Shown: piece by piece, positions 32,498 through 41,444 of the stretch
Layout of the letters: each line of letters begins with the position of its first letter
Position numbering within the stretch: position 1 is the first letter of the stretch
Source: Desulfitobacterium_A nosdiversum
GTDB taxonomy: Bacteria; Bacillota; Desulfitobacteriia; Desulfitobacteriales; Desulfitobacteriaceae
Direction of reading: 5' to 3'
Assembly (NCBI RefSeq): GCF_049860565.1
Contig: NZ_CP172056.1
Span: 2,976,001-3,040,000, forward strand
DNA length: 64,000 nucleotides
Notes under the pieces: generated by a model
What the model saw: the letters and a program-made list of their open reading frames with translations, nothing else
Told to the model about the DNA's origin: nothing
Database searches by the model: none
Translations under genes and position numbers: made by a program

Positions 32498-33250
32498 CTA
32501 CTTGTTTAACCAATAAGTTAAAGCAAACTTATTGGTTTCTTTATTCAAATCAGCAATACTTGTTGTCAGAGGAATTTGTTTAGGACAAGCTCTTATGCAG
32601 TTTTGTGCATTACCGCAATCCGAAATTCCTCCCTCGTCAAGAAGTGCCTTAAGCCGTTCATGCTTATACATTTCTCCTGAAGGATGGGCATTAAACAGTC
32701 TAACCTGTGAAATTGCAGCTGGTCCAATAAACTTGGAACGTGGATTTACTTGTGGACAAGCCTGCATACAACACCCACACGTCATACACTTAGAAAGTTC
32801 ATAGGCCCATTGTCTTTTTACTTCAGCCATGCGCGGGCCTGAACCTAAATCATAGGTTCCGTCAATATCGATCCAAGCATGAACTTTTTTCAAATTCTCA
32901 AACATCAATGCACGGTCCACCATTAAATCGCGGATGAGTGGGAATTTTGTGAGTGGCTCAAGAACAATCGGCTGCTGGAGTTGATCTACGAGTGCCGAGC
33001 AAGATTGACGGGCTTGACCGTTAATGATCATTGTACATGCACCGCATACTTCTTCTAAACAATTGCATTCCCATACCACTGGATTTGTTTTTTCCCCCTG
33101 AGCGTTAACAGGATTTTTTTGAATATCCATTAAACAAGAAATAACATTCATATTTGGACGATAAGATATTTCAAACTCTTCCCACCGTGATAGCTTGTTG
33201 GGGCCATCTTGGCGACGAATTTTTAATTGAATCGTTTTTTGAGTCGACAA
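32498..33250 (-). CDS. sdhB: Succinate dehydrogenase/fumarate reductase iron-sulfur subunit
   Basis: A 250-aa protein with the three cluster sites in order: [2Fe-2S] CNCLEEVCGACTMIINGQAR plus SC (about 59-83); [4Fe-4S] CMTCGCCMQACPQ; and [3Fe-4S] NCIRACPKQIPL. The TTG start is 8 nt after AGGAGGGG. It passes electrons between the flavin of SdhA and the haem subunit SdhC. It is last of sdhCAB and is followed by a terminator. Confidence 0.94.
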   Translation of the reverse strand: MSTQKTIQLKIRRQDGPNKLSRWEEFEISYRPNMNVISCLMDIQKNPVNAQGEKTNPVVWECNCLEEVCGACTMIINGQARQSCSALVDQLQQPIVLEPLTKFPLIRDLMVDRALMFENLKKVHAWIDIDGTYDLGSGPRMAEVKRQWAYELSKCMTCGCCMQACPQVNPRSKFIGPAAISQVRLFNAHPSGEMYKHERLKALLDEGGISDCGNAQNCIRACPKQIPLTTSIADLNKETNKFALTYWLNK

Positions 33251-33275
33251 CTCTTTCCCCTCCTCTTTTAACCTT

Positions 33276-35012
33276 TTATTTATCTACTGCGTAATTCCGT
33301 AAACGAGGTGAAATCAGGGAAACATCTACTGGTTCATAACTAAATTCAGGGCCATTCGGAGTCCATGCAGCCAATGTAGTCTTCAACCAATTTTCATCAT
33401 CGCGATCCGGGAACTCGGGTTTATAATGTGCTCCACGACTTTCATTCCGTCTTAATGCGCCTAAAGTAATGACCCTGGCAAGCTCTAACATATTCCATAA
33501 ATGCCGAATCAACATGGCCGTTTGGTTGCTCCAAACGACATCATCAATTAAGCTGACGTTATGCCAGCGTTTCATCAGTTCCTGTATTTTAACATCTGTT
33601 TCTGCTAATTTATCATTGTAACGGACAACCGTAACATTTGCAGTCATGAGATTCCCGAGCTCCTTATGTAACAGGTAAGGATTCTCTGTTCCTTTCATGG
33701 AAAGGATCTGCACCCACTTATGCTCTTGGCGCTTTTTCTCTTGAATAAAGGAAGGTTCGTCTGCATTAGGAGCTTTTATTTTATTTTTTTTGATATACTC
33801 CATGGCCTTCGGACCTGCTACCATGCCTCCATAAATCGCTGAAAGCAAAGAGTTAGCCCCTAAGCGATTTGCTCCATGATACTGATAATCACATTCCCCA
33901 GCAGCAAAAAGTCCAGGGATATTTGTCATTTGATCATAATCCACCCAGAGTCCACCCATGGAGTAATGCACGCCAGGGAATATTTTCATAGGGACTTTTT
34001 TCGGATCATCACCGACGAATTTTTGATAAATCTCAATAATTCCCCCAAGCTTGACTTCTAATTCATGAGGGCCAACATGTGAAAGATCAAGATAAACTTT
34101 ATTTTCCCCGTCAACACCCAGCCCTAAATCAAAAACAACATGGTAAATGGCCCGTGTAGCAATATCTCTTGGCACTAGGTTCCCATAAGCCGGGTACATC
34201 TCTTCAAGGAAGTACCAGGGTCTTCCATCTTTATAAGTCCAAACCCGACCTCCTTCGCCGCGAGCTGACTCAGACATTAGGCGAAGTTTATCCTCAGCCG
34301 GAATAGTTGTAGGATGAATTTGCACAAATTCTCCATTTGCATATTTAACCCCTTGTTGGTAAAGGACTGAAGCCGCGGAGCCTGTATTAATGGTCGAGTT
34401 CGTGCTTTTGCCAAAAATCATTCCCGAACCGCCCGTACAAACAATAACCGCATCCGCCGCAAAAGCTTTAACCGACATATCCTTCATATTCTGTGCTACA
34501 ATCCCTTTGCAAACACCGTCTTCAAGAACTGCCGAAAGGAATTCCCATCCCTCATACTTTTGAACAAGTCCTGTAACTTCAAAATGCCGAACTTGCTCAT
34601 CCAATGCGTATAGGAGTTGTTGCCCCGTCGTTGCGCCTGCAAAAGCTGTGCGATGATGTTTAGTACCGCCAAAACGTCTGAAATCCAATAGGCCTTCAGG
34701 GGTTCGATTAAACATGACTCCCATTCGGTCCATTAAATGAATAATTCCAGGTGCTGCTTCACACATGGCCTTAACAGGAGGTTGATTGGCTAAGAAGTCC
34801 CCTCCATAAACACTGTCGTCAAAATGAATCCATGGAGAATCTCCTTCACCTTTCGTATTTACAGCTCCATTAATGCCCCCTTGTGCACAGACGGAATGAG
34901 ACCTTTTAACTGGAACAAGGGAAAAAAGATCAACATGAGTTCCATTTTCGGCCATTTTAATAGTTGCCATAAGTCCGGCAAGCCCACCGCCGACAACAAT
35001 CACTTTGCTCAT
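33276..35012 (-). CDS. sdhA: Succinate dehydrogenase/fumarate reductase flavoprotein subunit
   Basis: A 578-aa flavoprotein. N-terminal FAD site VIVVGGGLAGLMATIKMAE; covalent-flavin His region SHSVCAQGGING; substrate residues in HPTTIPAEDKLRLMSESARG with the catalytic Arg in GEGGRVW; a second site FAAGECDYQYHGANRLGANS. Length and motifs fit the B. subtilis/Wolinella type that works with a di-haem SdhC and menaquinone. In an anaerobe it may run mainly as fumarate reductase. Start ATG sits 15 nt past sdhC. Confidence 0.94.
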   Translation of the reverse strand: MSKVIVVGGGLAGLMATIKMAENGTHVDLFSLVPVKRSHSVCAQGGINGAVNTKGEGDSPWIHFDDSVYGGDFLANQPPVKAMCEAAPGIIHLMDRMGVMFNRTPEGLLDFRRFGGTKHHRTAFAGATTGQQLLYALDEQVRHFEVTGLVQKYEGWEFLSAVLEDGVCKGIVAQNMKDMSVKAFAADAVIVCTGGSGMIFGKSTNSTINTGSAASVLYQQGVKYANGEFVQIHPTTIPAEDKLRLMSESARGEGGRVWTYKDGRPWYFLEEMYPAYGNLVPRDIATRAIYHVVFDLGLGVDGENKVYLDLSHVGPHELEVKLGGIIEIYQKFVGDDPKKVPMKIFPGVHYSMGGLWVDYDQMTNIPGLFAAGECDYQYHGANRLGANSLLSAIYGGMVAGPKAMEYIKKNKIKAPNADEPSFIQEKKRQEHKWVQILSMKGTENPYLLHKELGNLMTANVTVVRYNDKLAETDVKIQELMKRWHNVSLIDDVVWSNQTAMLIRHLWNMLELARVITLGALRRNESRGAHYKPEFPDRDDENWLKTTLAAWTPNGPEFSYEPVDVSLISPRLRNYAVDK

Positions 35013-35027
35013 CTCTGATCGCCTTCC

Positions 35028-35633
35028 TTATCTCAAAAATGCCGACAAATCGCTCAAGCCGACTATCGTTAAAATGACGAATATCACTGCACATACATAG
35101 CTCCATTTTCGCTGAGCATTAGGTCCCACAGTTATCCCCCAAGTGATGGCAAAAGCCCAAAGTCCGTTTGTAAAATGGAAAACGGCTAAAACAATTCCAA
35201 GAGCGTAGAAAATCAGACCCAAAGGATTGCTGATAATATGTTGAAGCGCAGCAAAATTAGCCTCGCCAAAGCGAAACATCCAGACATGGGCTAAAACAAA
35301 AATAACGGTATAAATTCCGGAAACTCTTTGGATAACATAGAACCAGTTACGTACATACTTATTACGCAAAAGATTACTTTGACCTGTATAAACGACCCAG
35401 GCTCCGTAAATCGCATGAAAAGCAATGGGAATAAAAATAACAATGAGTTCAATAACAAAAATTCCAGGAAAGCTCCGCATGGCTCCAATCACTTGATCGT
35501 ATTGAATTGATCCAAATCGAGCAGAAAGATTTAGGGTTAAGTGGAACATTAAAAAGATGCCAATGGGCAAAAGTCCTAAAAGAGAATGGACCCGCCGTAT
35601 TAGAAAATGATAAGGTCTTTGTAAAGCGGACAT
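35028..35633 (-). CDS. sdhC: Succinate dehydrogenase cytochrome b558 subunit
   Basis: A 201-aa membrane anchor with five hydrophobic segments and conserved His residues in LIRRVHSLLG, FLMFHLTLN, AFHAIYGAW, LAHVWMFRF and FHFTNGLWA, enough for two b haems. It binds the SdhAB head to the membrane and exchanges electrons with menaquinone. The ATG follows GGAGAGAGGAGAGA. It is the first gene of sdhCAB; a sigma-54-type promoter lies about 130 bp upstream. Confidence 0.92.
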   Translation of the reverse strand: MSALQRPYHFLIRRVHSLLGLLPIGIFLMFHLTLNLSARFGSIQYDQVIGAMRSFPGIFVIELIVIFIPIAFHAIYGAWVVYTGQSNLLRNKYVRNWFYVIQRVSGIYTVIFVLAHVWMFRFGEANFAALQHIISNPLGLIFYALGIVLAVFHFTNGLWAFAITWGITVGPNAQRKWSYVCAVIFVILTIVGLSDLSAFLR

Positions 35634-35765
35634 GTAATAATATCTCTCCTCTCTCCATCTATTTACTCTGTTTTCATTCTTCTAATCTTCCTCTAAATCT
35701 CATCTCTGTTTTAGGTCTTTGGTAACATATGTTTATCTAAATAACTTCAGGCTTTTATTTTAAGA

Positions 35766-35781
35766 TGCAAAAAACATGCCA
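35766..35781 (-). promoter_or_regulatory. Sigma-54 (-24/-12) promoter of sdhCAB
   Basis: On the minus strand TGGCATGTTTTTTGCA fits the consensus TGGCACR-N4-TTGCW with one mismatch (T for C at position 6) and exact GG-GC spacing. It points at sdhC, with a 5' UTR of roughly 120 nt. The gene to its right encodes a sigma-54 activator. Confidence 0.75.
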
Positions 35782-35830
35782 TTGATATATGGTCAATAAA
35801 ACGTAAAGTTTAGAATTAATATATAGTCAT

Positions 35831-35866
35831 AAAAATCCGAATTTTCAAGTGAAAATTCGGATTTTA
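35831..35866. terminator. Bidirectional hairpin terminator
   Basis: AAAAATCCGAATTTTC and GAAAATTCGGATTTT form a perfect 15-bp stem around AAGT, between the activator gene and the sdhC promoter. Confidence 0.8.
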
Positions 35867-35970
35867 AATGTAACCTCTTCTAAATTTTATAAGAACTCAA
35901 TTTTCTATTTTCTATAATTTATTTACGCAATATTAGAAATTTCCGTCTTAATAATTATGGATCTTGATTA

Positions 35971-37656
35971 TTAAATTGTTTTTAGTTTGTTATAGAGTGT
36001 CGCCAAAGAAATATTTAAAGTTTGAGCTGCTTTCTTTTTTCCTTCAACAGAATCACCATACCGATGTAAAGCCAAGCGAATCATCTTCTTTTCAAGCTCG
36101 TCAAGCGGCATAAGTTCCCCAAATTCCTTTTCCGGCATCTCTCTCATCTCCACCAGTGTGATGAGTTGTTTAGCCGTTATAATGTCTCCTTCAACAGAAA
36201 CCATGGCACGCTCAACAACATTCTGAAGTTCTCTCACATTTCCGGGCCAGTGATAACTAAGTAAAAGTTGTTCAGCTTGAGCATTCATTCCTACAACGTG
36301 TTTTCCAAATTTGCGGTTAAATTTCATGATATAGGATTGAGCATAAGCTAAAATATCCTCTTTATGCTTTCGCAAAGGAGGCAATCGCAATTCCACAACA
36401 TTTAGGCGATAAAAGAGATCCTCGCGAAAATCTCCCTGTTTAACCATTTGCCTTAAGTTTCGGTTTGTAGCCGCAATAACCCGGACATCGACTTTAATAG
36501 TTTGTGTCCCTCCCACGCGTTCAAATTCCATATCTTGAAGGACCCTTAAAAGCTTAGACTGTAAATAAGGATTCATATCGCCTATTTCATCAAGAAAAAT
36601 AGTTCCGCCGTTAGCTAATTCCATTTTTCCCATTTTAGTTTTGAAGGCCCCTGTAAAAGCGCCTTTTTCATGTCCAAAAAACTCACTTTCAAGAAGAGTC
36701 TCAGGAATTGCAGCACAGTTAACTTTAATAAAGGGTTTCTCTCTTCTTTCACCTGCACTATGAATGGCATGGGCGAAGAGCTCTTTTCCAGTACCGCTTT
36801 CTCCTAAAATTAAGACCATTGAATTGCTTTTCGCAGCCTTTTTGGCCAGATATACAGATCGTTCAAAATCAGGATGGCTTCCTAAAATATCATCAAATGT
36901 AAAAGAACTTGTAGAGATTTGACTTATACGGCTTTGTAAATCCGTGATGACTTGATTAGATTCTTGAAGTTGTTCCATTGTTTTATAAATATCAGTGAGA
37001 GGTTGAAAAACAACGACACCTGCATCAATCTTACCGTCTACTATAATTGGGGATGCATTTGAAACCACTTCTACCTCACAGCCGCCTACCTTGGAACGAT
37101 GTGCGAAAATAGGCTCATGTGTCCTGAGAACGCGAGCCAAAGCCCCATCGGGGGATACATCAAAAATATTTTGGCCAATTCTCTCATGGGCAGAAATCCC
37201 TGTCACACGGCTGAATGAGGGGTTAACGTACTTAATAATCCCGTCTGATCCAGCAACTTCAATTGCCTCCTGTACAGAATTTAAAATTGTATCAAGTCTG
37301 CCTTGAAGTCGCTTTAACTCAGAAAGTTTTTCCTTCTCTTCAATAATGTACATCATGAGATTTGCGCCTTCAGCCTCCATTACAGAGGTTTGAGTTGATT
37401 TCAACTGTTCTATTTGTTGCTGCACTTCAGGTAGCCCTGTAGCTTCAATAATAATCTCCATTTCATTTTTACAAAATTGCTCAATAGATTGGGAAGTTAG
37501 AATTCCATCACGTCGTGCCATTAGAATTCCAGGGGCAGTTTCTAAAATGTCGCAAACATTAACAACTTCAAAATGATCGATTGTTTTTAACGTCTTGTAT
37601 ACTGAAGAACCTCCCTTCCCGGCGCCAATAATCCCCACACGGACTTTTTGAGACAC
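35971..37656 (-). CDS. Sigma-54-dependent activator with N-terminal Rossmann-like and PAS domains
   Basis: A 561-aa enhancer-binding protein. The GTG start is chosen because CGAGGAGAGG lies just before it. Residues 1-110: a dinucleotide-binding fold with GIIGAGKGGSSVYKTL and a DILETAPG segment after strand 2. About 120-240: helix and PAS domain (VQEAIEVAGSDGIIKYVNPS). About 255-490: AAA+ domain with GESGTGKE, the sigma-54-contact loop GAFTGA, and LDEIGDM. The C-terminus is a Fis-type helix-turn-helix (KKKAAQTLNISLATLYNKLK). It probably switches on sdhCAB in response to a metabolite or NAD(P)H; the target is inferred from the adjacent sigma-54 promoter. Confidence 0.9.
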   Translation of the reverse strand: MSQKVRVGIIGAGKGGSSVYKTLKTIDHFEVVNVCDILETAPGILMARRDGILTSQSIEQFCKNEMEIIIEATGLPEVQQQIEQLKSTQTSVMEAEGANLMMYIIEEKEKLSELKRLQGRLDTILNSVQEAIEVAGSDGIIKYVNPSFSRVTGISAHERIGQNIFDVSPDGALARVLRTHEPIFAHRSKVGGCEVEVVSNASPIIVDGKIDAGVVVFQPLTDIYKTMEQLQESNQVITDLQSRISQISTSSFTFDDILGSHPDFERSVYLAKKAAKSNSMVLILGESGTGKELFAHAIHSAGERREKPFIKVNCAAIPETLLESEFFGHEKGAFTGAFKTKMGKMELANGGTIFLDEIGDMNPYLQSKLLRVLQDMEFERVGGTQTIKVDVRVIAATNRNLRQMVKQGDFREDLFYRLNVVELRLPPLRKHKEDILAYAQSYIMKFNRKFGKHVVGMNAQAEQLLLSYHWPGNVRELQNVVERAMVSVEGDIITAKQLITLVEMREMPEKEFGELMPLDELEKKMIRLALHRYGDSVEGKKKAAQTLNISLATLYNKLKTI

Positions 37657-37809
37657 ATTATCCTCTCCTCGTATATTCAAATAATTAAAATTATCTTTAT
37701 CTAATTTTTTGAATATTCGCCATTAATATATTTTTTCCTTTTCTTAACAATATAACTTTTAATATTTTTTAAGTAATTATATTTACTTTCTAAAAAATTT
37801 TATAAAACA

Positions 37810-37848
37810 AAGAACTCCTGTTCATAATTGAACAAGAGTTCTTTTCTA
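37810..37848 (-). terminator. Intrinsic terminator of the EF-G-like gene
   Basis: AAGAACTCCTGTTC (37810-37823) and GAACAAGAGTTCTT (37830-37843) pair with one mismatch; T-rich flanks on both strands. Confidence 0.8.
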
Positions 37849-37877
37849 GACTTATTAAATTTTAAATAGGATTATGT

Positions 37878-39899
37878 TTATCCATGTTGAGCTGTTTTAA
37901 GTTGACTAATAATGGTTTCAGCAATTTTCGGCGGAACATCCTCATATTTCAGAAATTCCATATCAAAGCTGCCTCGTCCTTGAGTTAGTGATTTCAGGTC
38001 TATGGCATAGCGCATCATTTCTGACTGGGGAACATGAGATCGTATAATTTGAAATTTTCCATCTGCTTCCATACCAAGAACTTTTCCTCTTTTACTGTTC
38101 AGATCCCCGATTACATCACCCATAAAAATCTCAGGAACTCGTACCGTGACCTCAACAACGGGTTCCAGAAGAACAGGTTTCGCTAATTCCGTTCCTTTTC
38201 TAAACGCGATAATTGCAGCTAATTTAAAAGCCATTTCAGAAGAATCAACGCTATGATACGAACCATCATAAAGAACAGCTTTTATTCCTGTCACGGGAAA
38301 ACCAGCCAAAATTCCTTCGGTCATAGCCTCCCTTATTCCTTTTTCAACAGCGGGAAAATATTGTTTAGGGACTGCACCTCCGAATACTTCTTCCGAAAAT
38401 TTAAATTCGCCCTCATATAAAGGTTCAATATTTAACCAAACATGACCGTATTGTCCGTGTCCGCCGCTTTGTTTTTTATGTTTTCCTTCAACTTTAACAC
38501 TTTTGCGTATCGTTTCCCGATAAGGGACTCTTGGTACTGTTGTATTTACTGCCACTCCAAACTTACGATGTAATTTTTCAATGAGAATCTCCAGATGCAT
38601 CTCACCCATTCCAAAAAGCAGTAATTCCTTAGTTTCGGTATTTTTTTGGGTTCGTAAGGTCGGATCCTCTTCAACCAAGCGTGCAAGTGCACCGCCAAGT
38701 TTATCTTCGTCACCTTTACTCTTAGGAGAAATCGTTACTGGAAGTCGTGGTTCGGGAAAGTCGATTCCTGTTAACTTAACAGGATTTTCTTTGGAACAAA
38801 GGGTATCCCCTGTTCCGACATCCTGAAGTTTTGCTACAACGGCAATATCGCCCGCTGTTATCATGGCTATATGTTCTTGATTTTTTCCTTTAAGCAAAAA
38901 AAGATTTCCTAATTTTTCTTCTGTATTTCGATTAGAGTTGTATACAATTTGATCCGGCTGGAACTTTCCGCCATAAACACGAAGAAAGTTCATTTTACCG
39001 ACAAAGGGATCGGCAAGGGTTTTAAAAACAAGTGCACATCTATCATCCTGCACTTTTGGCGTAGGGCAATTGCCGACTATAAAATTTAAAAGATTAGCAG
39101 TTCCAATGTTTTTATAAGCTGAGCCTGCTAAAATCGGAACTACTAAATTTTGGGCAAAGCCGGCTTTTAAAGCGTTTTGAAGTTCTTCATCGGTTAGAGT
39201 CTGACCATCAAGATATTTAGATAAAATATCATCGTCGGTTTCCGCGACAGCTTCCGAAAGGAGATCACGCAATTGATCAATTTCATTCTGGTACTCCGGA
39301 GGAGCATCTTTTACCGTATATTTACCGCTTCCATTATTTTCGTAATAGTAAGCCTTCCGATCAATTATATCAATAACTCCCTGAAACTGCGATTCTTGAC
39401 CAATAGGTATATGTAAGGGGGTGAAATGCATCTGAGGAAAACCTTGTTTGAGTTGGTCAAAAACTTTCTGATAATTAGAATTTTCACGATCAAGCTTATT
39501 AATAAAAACAATGCGGGGTAACTTTTGTTCTTCCATTAAGTCCAGGATAATTTCAGTTTGCACCTCAATTCCTGCAACACCGCAAAGAACCAGTACCCCG
39601 CTCTCAACGACCCGAAGGGCAGATTTTACTTCACCAAAAAAATCAGAGTAACCAGGAGTGTCCAGAACGTTAATTTTTACCCCATTCCATTCTACTGGAA
39701 TATGACTTGTGCTGATGGAAACTTTATGTTTGATTTCTTCAGGTAAGGAATCCGAAATGGTATTTCCCTCCTGAATTTTCCCCATGCGGGTAATAGCACC
39801 AGAATTGAACAGAAAAGCTTCCGACAGAGATGTCTTTCCTGCACCACCGTGTCCAACCAGACAAACATTCCTTAAATTTAGGGTTTCATAATTCTTCAA
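37878..39899 (-). CDS. Elongation factor G-like GTPase
   Basis: A 673-aa EF-G homologue. GTPase motifs: G1 GHGGAGKTSL, G3 DTPGYSDF, G4 NKLD. Domains II-V follow (domain IV GGHGQYGHV-like segment KQSGGHGQYGHVWL; domain V VPEIFMGDVIGDLNSKRGK). It is about 20 residues shorter than canonical EF-G and has the divergent start NLRNVCLVGHGG seen in the second, EF-G-like clade whose role in translation is unclear. The TTG at 39899 lies 9 nt after AAGGAGG; the upstream GTG abuts that site. Confidence 0.87.
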   Translation of the reverse strand: MKNYETLNLRNVCLVGHGGAGKTSLSEAFLFNSGAITRMGKIQEGNTISDSLPEEIKHKVSISTSHIPVEWNGVKINVLDTPGYSDFFGEVKSALRVVESGVLVLCGVAGIEVQTEIILDLMEEQKLPRIVFINKLDRENSNYQKVFDQLKQGFPQMHFTPLHIPIGQESQFQGVIDIIDRKAYYYENNGSGKYTVKDAPPEYQNEIDQLRDLLSEAVAETDDDILSKYLDGQTLTDEELQNALKAGFAQNLVVPILAGSAYKNIGTANLLNFIVGNCPTPKVQDDRCALVFKTLADPFVGKMNFLRVYGGKFQPDQIVYNSNRNTEEKLGNLFLLKGKNQEHIAMITAGDIAVVAKLQDVGTGDTLCSKENPVKLTGIDFPEPRLPVTISPKSKGDEDKLGGALARLVEEDPTLRTQKNTETKELLLFGMGEMHLEILIEKLHRKFGVAVNTTVPRVPYRETIRKSVKVEGKHKKQSGGHGQYGHVWLNIEPLYEGEFKFSEEVFGGAVPKQYFPAVEKGIREAMTEGILAGFPVTGIKAVLYDGSYHSVDSSEMAFKLAAIIAFRKGTELAKPVLLEPVVEVTVRVPEIFMGDVIGDLNSKRGKVLGMEADGKFQIIRSHVPQSEMMRYAIDLKSLTQGRGSFDMEFLKYEDVPPKIAETIISQLKTAQHG

Positions 39900-40017
39900 G
39901 ACAATCACCCTCCTTGATGTTTTATAATGAAAAGGTTACCCTTTTACTTACTGATCCTCGGAGTTTATTCAGCCTGAAGACAACGTTGTTATTCCTTGAT
40001 TCCCATTAAATTTAGTG

Positions 40018-41211
40018 TTAGCCGACTTCGATATTTTGATAGTTTTTACTGAGTGCTTTTTCATATTGGCCAAAAACAATGGGTACAGCATCATAAACCA
40101 TAAGCTTTCCCTTTGCCCATACATGTTTAATCTCAAGATTATCGTCCAATGTAATCAAGTCTGCATCAAATCCAGGTTGTATTCTTCCTTTTTGATGAAG
40201 CCCGAGCACATGTGCTGGACTCGAGGTAATCACTCTTAAGGCATCTTCGAGAGATAGATTGTATTTCTGTACAGCGCTGCGAATATCTCTCCATAAAACG
40301 CGGACTGATCCAATTCCCATTCCCACGAGTTCACCTTGGCTGTTATACCTCGGCATGCTCCCATTTCCGTCCGAGGTAACAGTTACTCTGTTATTTAATA
40401 ATTTTTTATCCGCCAGAAAATGTAAGATGTAAGGAACACGGAGATCCTCCGTGTAATCATCACATCCAGCCGTCAGATCAATATTGCCGCCAGACTCAAG
40501 GAATTTAATGCCTTGCTCAAATAATGAATGCGTTCGATTCATATGTGTCGGCATAAATTGAGTAATTGGGATCTCCGTATTATCCAGGATTTGATAGATG
40601 GGTTCGATTCCGCGTTTTCCATCCCCAAGATGAAGATGGACTATACCTGCCTTCCCGCCTAACATTCCTCCAACTCTCGCCTCTGCAGCGAGATGTTCAA
40701 GTTCAGCAATCTGGGGTTGTGCAGAACGATGATCAGAAATTGCAATCTCACCTGCACCAATTACTTTATCAATAAGTACTAAATCTTGACGCAAATTCGC
40801 CATTAGATTACGGTTTGCTTGATATGCACCACTATAAATATATGTTGTCAAGCCTTCGTCTTCGATTGCCCGAGCCTTAACTAAAAGCTCTTCCATCGAA
40901 CGAGATATGGCATCAGTACCTAAACAACCTACAACAGTCGTGATTCCTGCCTGTGTTAATTGAGAAAGTTGAATTTCTGGTGTTCGTGAACTCGGGCCAG
41001 CTTCTCCCCCTCCTCCACAAATGTGAACATGAGCATCAATAAACCCCGGCACTAGAAATTTCCCTTCCAGGTCAAAGATTTTGCCCTGGACATAAGGCGG
41101 AAGAGTAAGATCATTTCCAATAGCTGCGATCTTCCCTTCAACAATGAGAAGATCATGCTCCTCAATTCGTTCGGGCATATATATTTGAGCATTTCGGATA
41201 AGCTGCCACAT
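40018..41211 (-). CDS. iadA: Beta-aspartyl (isoaspartyl) dipeptidase
   Basis: A 397-aa amidohydrolase that cleaves isoaspartyl dipeptides. Metal site DAHVHICGGGGEAGPSSRTP (the GGGGE stretch is typical of IadA), the TDAISRSMEELLVKA segment, HLHLGDG, and the catalytic Asp in VTSDGNGSMP. ATG at 41211 follows GGAGGGATGTAAA. It stands alone. Expected role: recycling of damaged aspartyl/asparaginyl peptides. Confidence 0.9.
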   Translation of the reverse strand: MWQLIRNAQIYMPERIEEHDLLIVEGKIAAIGNDLTLPPYVQGKIFDLEGKFLVPGFIDAHVHICGGGGEAGPSSRTPEIQLSQLTQAGITTVVGCLGTDAISRSMEELLVKARAIEDEGLTTYIYSGAYQANRNLMANLRQDLVLIDKVIGAGEIAISDHRSAQPQIAELEHLAAEARVGGMLGGKAGIVHLHLGDGKRGIEPIYQILDNTEIPITQFMPTHMNRTHSLFEQGIKFLESGGNIDLTAGCDDYTEDLRVPYILHFLADKKLLNNRVTVTSDGNGSMPRYNSQGELVGMGIGSVRVLWRDIRSAVQKYNLSLEDALRVITSSPAHVLGLHQKGRIQPGFDADLITLDDNLEIKHVWAKGKLMVYDAVPIVFGQYEKALSKNYQNIEVG

Positions 41212-41444
41212 TTTACATCCCTCCAATTCAGGCTTAGAATCCCCTCCATTTTATCTAAATATTCTTTGAAGGAAAAACTAACTCTACGTAAATCTTAATT
41301 AAATCTTAATAAAAGTATATTTCTCCATTTAAATCTTAAATCCTGTTGCCCCTTCATTCTCCTAAGAAATTTATATTGTCATGGATTTTTTACAATAGGC
41401 ATAAAGTTATACATAAGATAGGAGAACAAGCATGGAGGGAAAAC

